Positions 1-8,389 of a stretch of 64,000 nt of DNA are shown here, piece after piece. Position 1 is the stretch's first letter; every line of letters begins with the position of its first letter. The notes under the pieces are model-generated. The model made no database searches. It saw nothing but the letters and a program-made list of their open reading frames with translations, and was not told the DNA's origin. The DNA is from Hathewaya proteolytica DSM 3090. Its GTDB lineage: Bacteria; Bacillota; Clostridia; Clostridiales; Clostridiaceae. The DNA is taken from positions 1 to 64,000 of the forward strand of contig NZ_FRAD01000008.1 of the NCBI RefSeq assembly GCF_900142225.1, given 5' to 3'. A program made the translations under genes and the position numbers.

Positions 1-113
1 CCACGTGTTACTCACCCGTCCGCCGCTAATCCATCCCCGAAGGGATTTCATCGCTCGACTTGCATGTGTTAAGCACGCCGCCAGCGTTCGTCCTGAGCCA
101 GGATCAAACTCTC
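1..113 (-). rRNA. rrs: 16S ribosomal RNA, 5' end (partial)
   Basis: Read on the minus strand, this stretch holds the universal 5' end of bacterial 16S rRNA, including the AGAGTTTGATCCTGGCTCAG primer-site sequence and the GGCGGCGTGC and GGCGGACGGGTGAGTAAC blocks. The rest of the gene lies beyond the left edge of the window. It is transcribed away from the origin, like gyrA next to it, which fits the common placement of an rrn operon beside oriC in clostridia. Confidence 0.97.
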
Positions 114-635
114 AATTTAAGATGATGCTAGAAACTTGTTTCGTGCAGCATCTTACTCATCAGCTGCGCTGAGGAGTTCCTTGCTACCCTAACTTGTATC
201 TGCTCTTTTATTGAGATATTATCTCTTGCTCGAAGCATTACTTGCTAAGCATTTTACTTACTTGTTATTCAAAAGAATACGAGTTTGTTTATTTCTTTTA
301 TTCTGTTTAATTTTCAAAGACCATTTATCTTCGTCGCCCTCAAGCGACTTCTTTATTCTATCAAATCTGATTCATCTTGTCAACAGTTTTTTTAACTTTT
401 TTCTCTTGTTAACTGCGTCTCAGAAAAGACAAGATATATAATATCACATTGATTTTAATGCATTACATATATTATAACTATTATTTTAAATTATATTCAT
501 ATTTCTTTATTTATCTCTTATTTTCATTGTTTTTTACCTATAGATACACAAGGAAAAGTTTATCTTATGGCTAGACCTTGTAACACCCCTCTTATAGGCG
601 AGAGCTGACATATGACAACCCCTATATAAGAAATT
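114..635. other. Gene-free stretch: rRNA leader and spacer
   Basis: About 520 bases without a convincing gene, holding the 16S leader and promoter region on the minus strand and AT-rich spacer. A plus-strand reading frame at 211-441 is low complexity, lacks a ribosome binding site and runs through the rRNA leader, so it is not called. Confidence 0.7.
334..383 (-). promoter_or_regulatory. rRNA promoter and leader hairpin
   Basis: On the minus strand a TTGACA -35 element (383-378) is followed after exactly 17 nt by TAGAAT (360-355), pointing at the 16S gene. A small hairpin, GTCGC/GCGAC (349-334), begins near the expected transcription start. Downstream sequence resembles a clostridial rRNA leader. 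A second weaker candidate (TTGTCA, 16 nt, TATAAG) is visible near 620-590 on the same strand but is less convincing. Confidence 0.75.
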
Positions 636-672
636 TTTTAAAAAAGCTGTATCAAAATAAATTTGATACAGC
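636..672 (-). terminator. Rho-independent terminator of gyrBA
   Basis: On the minus strand, directly after the gyrA stop codon, an 11-bp perfect stem GCTGTATCAAA/TTTGATACAGC with a short AT loop is followed by a run of T residues. This is a strong intrinsic terminator separating gyrA from the rRNA promoter region. Confidence 0.9.
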
Positions 673-680
673 CCATTAAT

Positions 681-3161
681 TTATTCTTCAGTTATTTTTT
701 CTTCATTACCTTCGATTTTCTCTTCGCCATCCCTTATGATTTTTGCTATAGCAACTACAAATTCGCCCTCTTTGGCCCTCATAAGTTTTACACCCATGGC
801 ATTTCTACCAGTGGATGATATGCCATTTACTTCAAGTCTTATGGCAACCCCAGTGTCATTTATAAGCATAATTTCATCTGTATCATTTACAATTCTAGCC
901 CCTACTAAAGCACCTGTTTTGTTAGTTACTTTGTAAGTAATAACGCCTTTTCCACCCCTGTGTCTTAGGGTGTATTCTGCTACAGAGGTTCTCTTGCCAT
1001 ATCCCTTTTCACTTACTACAAGAAGTTCCTGGCTCTCTTTTACAACTTCCATGCCAACAACAATATCTGATTCTCTAAGAGTGATTGCCTTAACACCTGT
1101 TGCAGATCTACCTGTTGACCTTACATCATCTTCATTAAATCTAGTGGAATAACCATTTTTTGTTATGATAAGTATTTCACTACTACCGTCGGTCATTCTT
1201 ACAGATACAAGCTCATCATTTTCTCTAAGCTTAATAGCAATTACTCCATTTTTTCTTATAGATGAGTATGCAGCTAACGGAGTTTTCTTTATTATACCGT
1301 CCTTTGTACCCATTATTACATATTTGTCTTCTTTTGATTCCTCAGATTTCTTCACAGGAAGTACAGCTTGAATTCTCTCATCTTGATCGAGTGGAAGTAT
1401 GTTTACGATATTCATACCCTTTGCTGTTCTTCCACCTTCAGGAATTTCATATACCTTTAGAGAATATCCTCTTCCTTTGTTTGTAAAGAATATTATATTG
1501 TCAAGAGTTGATGACACAAACACATGCTCAACAAAGTCATCTTCTTTTGTTGTCATAGCCTGGATACCCTTTCCGCCTCGCTTCTGTGCAGTATAATTAT
1601 CTACAGGTAGTCTTTTTATGTATCCATTGTGAGTAAGAGTTATGACTACTTCTTCGTCATCTATAAGATCCTCAATATCGATTCCAGATTCTATTACACT
1701 GCTATCAATTTCAGTTCTTCTCTCATCCCCATACTTTTCTTTTATTTCTATCAATTCATTTTTAATAACTTCTTCAACTAGTTTCTCATCCCCAAGGATA
1801 GCATTTAATTCACTAATCAACTTCATAAGCTCATTATATTCTTCCTCAATTTTTTCTCTTTCAAGACCAGTAAGCCTTTGCAATTTCATATCAAGTATAG
1901 CTTGAGCCTGTTTTTCAGATAAATTGAACGTGTCCATAAGCCCATCTCTTGCTTCAGATGTGCTCTTTGATGCCCTTATGAGTTTTATAACTGCATCTAT
2001 ATTGTCCAATGCAATCTTTAATCCCTCTAGTATGTGAGCACGCTCTAAGGCCTTATTAAGGTCAAATCTCGTTCTTCTTACAATGACTTCTTTTTGGAAT
2101 GTTATGTAATGATTTAGCATATCCTTTAGATTCAATACTTTTGGCTCACCATCTACAAGTGCAAGCATAATAGCACCAAATGTATCTTGCATTTTGGTAT
2201 GCTTAAACAGTCTATTTAAAGTTATGTTTGCATTGGCATCTCTCTTAAGTTCTATAACAATTCGCATACCATCTCTATCTGATTCATCTCTAAGATCTGA
2301 TATACCATCTATCTTTTTGTCTTTTACAAGTTCTGCAATGTTTTCTATAAGCCTTGCCTTATTTACTTGATAAGGCAGTTCTTTTACTATAATTCTCTGT
2401 CTTCCTTTATGCTCTTCAATTTCAGTTTTGGCTCTTACGATTATTCTACCTCTTCCAGTTTCATAAGCGCTTTTTATACCAGATCTGCCAAGTATTATGC
2501 CTGCTGTTGGAAAGTCCGGTCCTTTTATTTTGCCCATAAGATTGCTTATGGTGATATCTGGATTTTCCATTAACATTACTACTCCATCTATTACCTCACA
2601 AAGATTATGTGGCGGAATGTTTGTAGCCATACCAACTGCTATACCTGAAGATCCATTTACAAGAAGGTTAGGGAATCTAGATGGAAGTACCACTGGCTCT
2701 TCTTCCTCACCATCAAAGTTTGGCATAAAATTTACAGTGTCCTTGTTTATATCTTTTAACATCTGTATTGCAATTTTATCCATCTTAGCTTCTGTGTATC
2801 TCATAGCAGCTGCTGGATCGCCATCTACAGAACCAAAGTTACCGTGACCATCAACCAGTGTATATCTAATAGAAAAATCTTGGGCCAATCTTACAAGAGC
2901 GTCGTATACAGATGCATCTCCATGTGGATGGTATTTACCAAGGACATCTCCGACGATTCTTGCACATTTTCTATATCCTTTATCCGGTGTAAGTCCTAAG
3001 CCTTGCATAGAGTAAAGAATTCTTCTATGAACTGGCTTTAACCCGTCCCTTACATCTGGAAGAGCACGACTTACGATTACACTCATGGCATAATCGATAT
3101 ACGACGTTCTCATTTTTTTCTCTATATCAACTTCTAACACTTTTCCAGTATTATTATCCAT
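681..3161 (-). CDS. gyrA: DNA gyrase subunit A
   Basis: 826-residue type II topoisomerase breakage-reunion subunit, which with GyrB introduces negative supercoils. The N-terminal winged-helix/tower region is complete, with the catalytic tyrosine in the AAMRYTEAKM motif near residue 122, followed by the coiled coil and the six-bladed C-terminal DNA-wrapping domain (residues about 500-800). The GyrA box is readable as QRGGKG near residue 530. Start is ATG after an AGAGGTG site with 6-nt spacing. It follows gyrB by 30 bases, so the two are co-transcribed. In the quinolone region the sequence is GDASVYDALV, so the residue matching E. coli Ser83 is alanine. Confidence 0.98.
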   Translation of the reverse strand: MDNNTGKVLEVDIEKKMRTSYIDYAMSVIVSRALPDVRDGLKPVHRRILYSMQGLGLTPDKGYRKCARIVGDVLGKYHPHGDASVYDALVRLAQDFSIRYTLVDGHGNFGSVDGDPAAAMRYTEAKMDKIAIQMLKDINKDTVNFMPNFDGEEEEPVVLPSRFPNLLVNGSSGIAVGMATNIPPHNLCEVIDGVVMLMENPDITISNLMGKIKGPDFPTAGIILGRSGIKSAYETGRGRIIVRAKTEIEEHKGRQRIIVKELPYQVNKARLIENIAELVKDKKIDGISDLRDESDRDGMRIVIELKRDANANITLNRLFKHTKMQDTFGAIMLALVDGEPKVLNLKDMLNHYITFQKEVIVRRTRFDLNKALERAHILEGLKIALDNIDAVIKLIRASKSTSEARDGLMDTFNLSEKQAQAILDMKLQRLTGLEREKIEEEYNELMKLISELNAILGDEKLVEEVIKNELIEIKEKYGDERRTEIDSSVIESGIDIEDLIDDEEVVITLTHNGYIKRLPVDNYTAQKRGGKGIQAMTTKEDDFVEHVFVSSTLDNIIFFTNKGRGYSLKVYEIPEGGRTAKGMNIVNILPLDQDERIQAVLPVKKSEESKEDKYVIMGTKDGIIKKTPLAAYSSIRKNGVIAIKLRENDELVSVRMTDGSSEILIITKNGYSTRFNEDDVRSTGRSATGVKAITLRESDIVVGMEVVKESQELLVVSEKGYGKRTSVAEYTLRHRGGKGVITYKVTNKTGALVGARIVNDTDEIMLINDTGVAIRLEVNGISSTGRNAMGVKLMRAKEGEFVVAIAKIIRDGEEKIEGNEEKITEE

Positions 3162-3191
3162 GTACTACACCTCTTTAAATTTTGATTATCT

Positions 3192-5099
3192 TTAAACATC
3201 AAGGTTTTTAACGTATTTTGCATTTTCTTGTATAAATTCTCTACGCGGTTCAACCTTATCTCCCATTAAAATCGTGAATATTTCATCTGCAGCCATGGCA
3301 TCCTCTATAGAAACCTTAAGAAGAATTCTATTCTCAGGATCCATTGTTGTTTCCCATAACTGTGAAGCATTCATCTCTCCAAGACCTTTATATCGCTGTA
3401 TAGACGTGTTCTTGTCCTTTCCTCCCATTTCCATAAGAGTTCTTTCTAGTTCATCATCACTATACGCATATATATCTTTTTTATTTTTGCTTATTTTATA
3501 TAAAGGTGGTTGAGCAATATACACATGGCCAGTCTTAACAAGCTCATTCATGTATCTATAGAAAAATGTTAATAGCAAAGTAGCAATGTGGGCACCATCA
3601 ACATCGGCATCCGTCATGATTATAACCCTATTATACCTTATTTTTGACACGTCAAAATCACTAGCAACACCAGCACCAATAGCTGTTATTAGGTTTCTTA
3701 TTTCATCGGAATTCAGCATTTTGTCTAGTCTTTGCTTTTCCACATTCATTATTTTACCTCTAAGAGGGAGTATCGCTTGAAAAGATCTGTTTCTTCCTTG
3801 CTTTGCAGAACCTCCCGCAGACTGACCCTCTACTATATACATTTCACATTCGTCCGAATTTTTTGATGAACAATCTGCAAGCTTTCCTGGAAGAGAAGTA
3901 CTATCTAAAACGGATTTTCTTCTTGTAAGTTCTCTAGCTTTTCTTGCAGCCTCTCTAGCCCTACTTGCTCCAAGAGCCTTGTCAACTATGATTTTAGCAA
4001 CCTGAGGATTTTCCTCTAAGAAATATCCAAAAGCTTCACCAAAAATAGAATCTACAATACCCCTTACCTCACTGTTTCCAAGCTTTGTTTTTGTCTGCCC
4101 TTCAAACTGTGGTTCAATTATCTTTACCGATACAACAGCTGTAAGTCCTTCTCTTATATCTTCTCCAGATAAGTTTTTATCATTTTCCTTTAGAAAACCA
4201 AACTTTTTTGCATAATCATTAAGCACCCTTGTAAGAGCAGTTTTAAAACCTGCAAGATGTGTACCACCTTCAATAGTATCGATATTGTTTGCAAAGGAGA
4301 ATATGTTTTCAGTGTAGGAATCATTGTATTGAAGAGCGAGCTCCACAGTGGTTGTATCCTTAATTCCCTCTACATAAACAGGCTCTTCATGAAGATTTTG
4401 CTTATTTCTATTAAGGTACTGTACAAAAGATTTAATACCACCTTCATAATGGAACTCTTCCACCTTTCCAGTTTTTCTAAAATCTAAATGAATTTTTATA
4501 CCTTTGTTAAGAAAAGCTAACTCTCTCAATCTCTGCGATAATATATCATATTGAAAATCTATTTCTTCAAAAATTTCAGGATCAGCCTTAAAATAAACTC
4601 TCGTACCATGTCTGTTTGTCTGTCCTTCAATTTCAACTTCAGTCAATACTTTACCCTTTGAAAATGTTTGTTTATATACATTTCCATCTCTTTTTACTTC
4701 TACTTCACAAAAGCTAGATAAAGCGTTTACCACTGATGCTCCTACACCGTGAAGTCCTCCTGAAACCTTATAACCTGATCCACCAAATTTACCGCCAGCG
4801 TGAAGCACCGTCATAATTACTTCCATGGTAGGTCTATGTAGCTTAGGATGCATTCCTACAGGCATACCTCTTCCATCATCTATAACCTCAACTGAATCGT
4901 CTTCGTGCACTATTACCTTTATATTCTTACAGTATCCGGCCAATGCCTCATCTATACTATTATCTACAATTTCATAAACTAATTGATGAAGCCCCCTAAT
5001 ACTTGTACTTCCAATGTACATACCTGGTCTCTTTCTAACAGCTTCTAATCCTTCTAAGACTTGTATTTGGCTCTCATCATATACTTGTTCTTTATTCAT
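3192..5099 (-). CDS. gyrB: DNA gyrase subunit B
   Basis: 635-residue ATPase subunit of gyrase. The GHKL ATPase domain (residues about 1-220) has the VDNSIDEA and DDGRGMPVG motifs and the GGLHGVGASVVNAL lid region; the TOPRIM domain carries VEGQSAGGSAKQGRNR and DADVDG; the C-terminal QRYKGLGEM motif is present. In the TOPRIM motif the usual EGDSAGG is EGQSAGG (codon CAG), changing the residue equivalent to E. coli Asp426. The ATG start is fixed by homology (conserved block YDE-QIQVLEGLEAVRKRPG follows), yet no ribosome binding site lies next to it; the nearest is about 76 nt upstream, with an inverted repeat between (see leader entry). Upstream of gyrA in one operon. Confidence 0.98.
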   Translation of the reverse strand: MNKEQVYDESQIQVLEGLEAVRKRPGMYIGSTSIRGLHQLVYEIVDNSIDEALAGYCKNIKVIVHEDDSVEVIDDGRGMPVGMHPKLHRPTMEVIMTVLHAGGKFGGSGYKVSGGLHGVGASVVNALSSFCEVEVKRDGNVYKQTFSKGKVLTEVEIEGQTNRHGTRVYFKADPEIFEEIDFQYDILSQRLRELAFLNKGIKIHLDFRKTGKVEEFHYEGGIKSFVQYLNRNKQNLHEEPVYVEGIKDTTTVELALQYNDSYTENIFSFANNIDTIEGGTHLAGFKTALTRVLNDYAKKFGFLKENDKNLSGEDIREGLTAVVSVKIIEPQFEGQTKTKLGNSEVRGIVDSIFGEAFGYFLEENPQVAKIIVDKALGASRAREAARKARELTRRKSVLDSTSLPGKLADCSSKNSDECEMYIVEGQSAGGSAKQGRNRSFQAILPLRGKIMNVEKQRLDKMLNSDEIRNLITAIGAGVASDFDVSKIRYNRVIIMTDADVDGAHIATLLLTFFYRYMNELVKTGHVYIAQPPLYKISKNKKDIYAYSDDELERTLMEMGGKDKNTSIQRYKGLGEMNASQLWETTMDPENRILLKVSIEDAMAADEIFTILMGDKVEPRREFIQENAKYVKNLDV

Positions 5100-5179
5100 G
5101 ATTTACTGCTACTAAAAATACGGGCCAAAACACTCTAAGTACTTTAAATGCCATGAGCATTCTGCCTAGTAGCAACTCC
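5100..5179 (-). promoter_or_regulatory. gyrB leader: distant SD plus hairpin before ATG
   Basis: On the minus strand AAAGGAG ends at 5176, 76 nt before the gyrB ATG (5099). One base after it comes TGCTACTA (5174-5167), whose exact complement TAGTAGCA (5114-5107) lies 7 nt before the ATG. A second short pairing, GGC with GCC, lies inside the loop. Folding out the 8-bp stem leaves 8 nt between the ribosome binding site and the start, an ideal distance. No other purine-rich site is close to the ATG. The function is inferred from geometry only. Confidence 0.65.
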
Positions 5180-5221
5180 TTTCTTAATTTTTTCTTTCTA
5201 GTGTCCATATTTACTTAAACA

Positions 5222-5521
5222 CTATTTTTTTAAATCGAAGTCTAAACTAAAGCCCCCCTCTGACAAATCAGAGAAATTTTCTACTCTTTTAGCTAGAGTT
5301 GTAGATGATATTGGAGATAGAAACACTTTACTTTTTTTATCTACCTCGGCAATAATAAAAGATTTAGGTCTTTTATTGTTTATGCGCTCCACAAATCCAT
5401 CTTCCTCCGATAGTCGCAAAAACTGTGCCGTATCACAACTATACATAGTGGTTTCCATATCGAAAATACCGATAATATCTTCAATAGGAACCACAATATT
5501 TTTACCTAAATGTAAAAACAT
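5222..5521 (-). CDS. remB: RemB/YaaB-type DUF370 protein
   Basis: 99-residue DUF370 protein, the family of the Bacillus subtilis extracellular matrix regulators RemA and RemB. It starts MFLHLGKNIVVP and has the family core with the IIGIFD segment (about residues 15-20) and SFIIAE. Its place between recF and gyrB is that of B. subtilis yaaB (remB). ATG start after AAAGGAGGG. It overlaps no neighbour; recF ends 12 bases upstream on the same strand, so it is probably co-transcribed with recF. Whether it binds DNA like RemA is not shown here. Confidence 0.85.
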   Translation of the reverse strand: MFLHLGKNIVVPIEDIIGIFDMETTMYSCDTAQFLRLSEEDGFVERINNKRPKSFIIAEVDKKSKVFLSPISSTTLAKRVENFSDLSEGGFSLDFDLKK

Positions 5522-5533
5522 ATATTCCCTCCT

Positions 5534-6640
5534 TTAACAATGCTTACTTATATTCCCACTTGAAACATTAAATATAGCACAGTTGTTTAAATTTACATAT
5601 TCTCGAATAGAATTTATACCCGTACAAGTTATTATAGTCTGCACATCGTTTATAGAATTTAAGATATATTTTTGCCTTGTCACATCTAACTCTGACAGTA
5701 CATCATCAAGTAAAAGCACAGGATATTCTCCAGTAAGTGATTTTATTATTTTTAGAGATGAAAACTTTAGGGTCAATACCGCCGTCCTCTGCTGGCCTTG
5801 TGAGCCATATACTCTTGTATTAACGTTGTTTATCTCTATATCAAAATCATCTCTATGAGGTCCCACCGAAGTAATTCTGTACTCTATATCCTTTACCCTA
5901 TTTTTCACTAGTGCTTTATACATCTTATCACGTATAATATTTTCATCATTTTCATTTATCTTAAATATATTGGTCACATATTCAAAATGTATTTGCTCTC
6001 GATTTTCAGTAATTTCACCATGTATTTCTTGAGACATTTTATTTATAAGATCAATGTATTCAATTCTCTTTTTTACAATATACGCCCCAATTTCACTTAA
6101 TTGAGTGTCATATACATCTAGTAGTTCTTTATCTTTTATTTTTTTCAAGACCATATTTCTTTCAGATAAAACTTTTTTAAATTGTCCTAGATTATAAAAA
6201 TACTTGCCGTCAATTTTTGAAATTTCAATATCTAAAAATCTGCGCCTATACGACGGAGATTCTTTTATTATTTTCAAATCTTCCGGTGAAAAAATGATCA
6301 CGTTTAGAACACCTATAAGCTCAGATAATTTATTTACTTTTATTGAGTTAATATTTACGCCTTTAATCCCCTGCTTAAATATTTTTAACTGTATTCTCTT
6401 ATCTATGGGATGCTTTATTACCTTCAAATCAACATAGGCCTCTTGAGCTTCCCAGTTTATCAATTCTTTATCGGAGCTAGTTCTATATGACTTTCCTATA
6501 CTACACATATATATTGCCTCAATGATATTTGTCTTTCCCTGAGCATTATCCCCTACAAATACATTCACATACTTATTTAGACTAATATATTGATTCTTGT
6601 AGTTTCTAAAGTTAATTAAATTCATATCTTTTATATACAT
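5534..6640 (-). CDS. recF: DNA replication and repair protein RecF
   Basis: 368-residue SMC-like ATPase that helps load RecA at gapped DNA. Walker A GDNAQGKTNIIEAIY is at residues about 31-45; the signature region GSQGQQRTAVL and Walker B PVLLLDDVLSELD follow in the C-terminal third. The start is taken at ATG 6640 (MYIKDMNLINFRNY), 6 nt after AGGTG; a GTG three codons earlier overlaps that site and is less likely. It stands in the usual place between the S4 gene and remB/gyrB. Confidence 0.95.
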   Translation of the reverse strand: MYIKDMNLINFRNYKNQYISLNKYVNVFVGDNAQGKTNIIEAIYMCSIGKSYRTSSDKELINWEAQEAYVDLKVIKHPIDKRIQLKIFKQGIKGVNINSIKVNKLSELIGVLNVIIFSPEDLKIIKESPSYRRRFLDIEISKIDGKYFYNLGQFKKVLSERNMVLKKIKDKELLDVYDTQLSEIGAYIVKKRIEYIDLINKMSQEIHGEITENREQIHFEYVTNIFKINENDENIIRDKMYKALVKNRVKDIEYRITSVGPHRDDFDIEINNVNTRVYGSQGQQRTAVLTLKFSSLKIIKSLTGEYPVLLLDDVLSELDVTRQKYILNSINDVQTIITCTGINSIREYVNLNNCAIFNVSSGNISKHC

Positions 6641-6709
6641 AAAATACACCTAAATTTCATTATAGCATAAACAAGTGATTATTACTATTATGCCTATGTT
6701 ATATGACCT

Positions 6710-6916
6710 CTATACCACTTTGTAATCCTCACTATTATAGCTTACAATATCACCCTTATATAGTTTTTTCCCTCTTTGAAACTCAACTTCACCGTTTACC
6801 TTAATTTCGCCATCATTTATAAGAAATTTGCCCTCTGCACCCATGCCAGTAATGCCAGCCCATTTTAAAAAGGAATCAAGTTTTATAAATTCTGAATTTA
6901 TGCTTATTTCTTTCAT
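6710..6916 (-). CDS. YaaA-type S4 RNA-binding domain protein
   Basis: 68-residue protein that is little more than an S4 RNA-binding fold (INSEFIKLDSFLKWAGITGMGAEGKFLI then INDGEIKVNGEVEFQRGKKL in two parts). It matches the small S4 protein encoded between dnaN and recF in many firmicutes (B. subtilis yaaA/rlbA), which has been tied to ribosome maturation. Start taken at ATG 6916, 7 nt after a GGGGAAGGT site; an upstream in-frame ATG overlaps that site. Confidence 0.88.
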   Translation of the reverse strand: MKEISINSEFIKLDSFLKWAGITGMGAEGKFLINDGEIKVNGEVEFQRGKKLYKGDIVSYNSEDYKVV

Positions 6917-6992
6917 GTTTACTACCTTCCCCATATTTTGTTGTTAATTACTATTTTACTCTTTCCAAAATTTTTTTTCTAATAAAAATTTA

Positions 6993-8099
6993 CTATCTGC
7001 TTTCCATTATCCTTACTGGTAACAATAAGTATGAACAATTATCAGTTTCTTTATTTTTTATTACACATGGACTTATGCTGCTTGAAAGATCCATGATTAC
7101 ATTTTCTTCATCCATGATTTTAAAAACATCGATAAGATACTTTGAATTAAATCCTATTCTTAAACTTTCGCCCTCTAGTTTAATTTGAACCTCTTCTCTA
7201 GACTTACCTAACTGAGAATTTGATGTGATTATTAAAGTATTATCTTCAATTTGGAGTTTTACAAGATTTGTGTTACCTTCTTTTCCCACCAAAGATGCTC
7301 TTTCTATAGCATTTAGAATGTCAAATCTATTTACTTCCAATCTTAAATTGTATTCCTTTGGAATAATACTTTCGTATTTTATAAATTCACCTTCTAGCAA
7401 TCTAGATATAACTCTTGTATTTCCAAGGTTAAATAGAATGTGATTTGGGGTGAAGGTTATATTTGTTGGGGTTTCATCATCAAGTAGTATTTTCGAAACC
7501 TCATTCAATGTCTTTCCTGGTATAACCGCTTTAATATTTTCATCAGTATTTATATATTCACTTCTCAATGCAACTCTATATCCATCAAGAGCTACAAGAT
7601 TAAGTTTATTATCTTTAACCTCAAATAGAACTCCAGTAAGTATTGGCCTTGATTCATCTTGAGCAATGGCAAATATAGTACCCTTAATCATGTTTTTTAT
7701 AAGTCCCTGTGGAATTCTAAACATGTTATTATCATTTATTTTTGGCAGATTAGGATAATCTTCGCCTTTCATGTGAATAAGTGCAACTGCTGATTTTAAA
7801 CATGTAAGGTTAATGGTATTTTCATTCATAGATTCGATAGTTAATGTTTCGTTTGGAAGTTTTCTTAGGATATCTCCAAAAATTTTTGAATCAATAACCA
7901 TAGAGCCTTCTTCTTCGATATGAGCTGCAATCTTTGTTTCAATAGTTAAGTCTTTATCTGAACCAATTACTGTGAGTTCATTATCCCGTGCATTTATATA
8001 TATACCTTGTAATATTGGCATAGTAGTTTTAACTGCAATTGCTTTTTGAGCATTAAATACGGCATCTTGTAATATGTTTTTCTCTATTGATATTTTCAT
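6993..8099 (-). CDS. dnaN: DNA polymerase III sliding clamp (beta)
   Basis: 368-residue beta clamp that forms a dimeric ring around DNA and tethers the polymerase. Three repeated clamp domains are visible (about 1-120, 125-245, 250-368); conserved blocks include TTMPILQGI, EDYPNLP and the C-terminal LLPVRI. The ATG start agrees with the family (MKISIEKN-LQDAV), but the AAGGAGG site is 26 nt upstream with a hairpin between (see leader entry). Located downstream of dnaA on the same strand across a 290-bp spacer rich in DnaA boxes. Confidence 0.98.
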   Translation of the reverse strand: MKISIEKNILQDAVFNAQKAIAVKTTMPILQGIYINARDNELTVIGSDKDLTIETKIAAHIEEEGSMVIDSKIFGDILRKLPNETLTIESMNENTINLTCLKSAVALIHMKGEDYPNLPKINDNNMFRIPQGLIKNMIKGTIFAIAQDESRPILTGVLFEVKDNKLNLVALDGYRVALRSEYINTDENIKAVIPGKTLNEVSKILLDDETPTNITFTPNHILFNLGNTRVISRLLEGEFIKYESIIPKEYNLRLEVNRFDILNAIERASLVGKEGNTNLVKLQIEDNTLIITSNSQLGKSREEVQIKLEGESLRIGFNSKYLIDVFKIMDEENVIMDLSSSISPCVIKNKETDNCSYLLLPVRIMESR

Positions 8100-8132
8100 A
8101 AATCTTTTAGCTAAAAAATTAGCATCCTCCTT
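8100..8132 (-). promoter_or_regulatory. dnaN leader: distant SD plus hairpin before ATG
   Basis: On the minus strand AAGGAGG (8132-8126) is 26 nt from the dnaN ATG (8099). Between them lies GCTAA-TTTT-TTAGC (8123-8110), a 5-bp stem with a four-T loop. Folding it out leaves 12 nt. The start codon is set by homology of the dnaN N-terminus. The stem is short, so this is one of the weaker members of the group. Confidence 0.5.
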
Positions 8133-8159
8133 ATTAATTTCTTAAAGTTATTAACAGCT

Positions 8160-8389
8160 GTGCGTTGTTATATAGGTAGAGAATATATATATTTTTATTA
8201 GTAGTAATAGTAGTAGGGGGAGTGGATATGTGGATAAGTGGTTACACCATATAAAACACAAGGATTCTGTCAAAAAAAATACTGTGGATAACCTAAAGAA
8301 TAACCATCAAACATATCCACAGTAATCCACAAGTAATTGTGTCATTTATAATTACCCACAAATTATCAATACTATATTATCAACAACTG
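8160..8389. other. oriC: oriC part 2: DnaA-box region between dnaA and dnaN
   Basis: DnaA boxes matching TTATCCACA/TGTGGATAA or one mismatch occur here: TGTGGATAA at 8229-8237 and 8283-8291, and TATCCACAGT at 8314-8323. ACTGTGGATA (8281-8290) and TATCCACAGT (8314-8323) form a perfect 10-bp inverted pair. Nearby are further near matches (AATCCACAA, TTATCAACA). With the cluster upstream of dnaA this makes a bipartite origin as in B. subtilis, where unwinding occurs between dnaA and dnaN. Which side unwinds cannot be seen from sequence alone. Confidence 0.8.

Noticed and set aside
211..441. 76-codon plus-strand frame in the rRNA leader region
   Set aside because: Low complexity, no ribosome binding site, overlaps the rRNA promoter and leader on the other strand.
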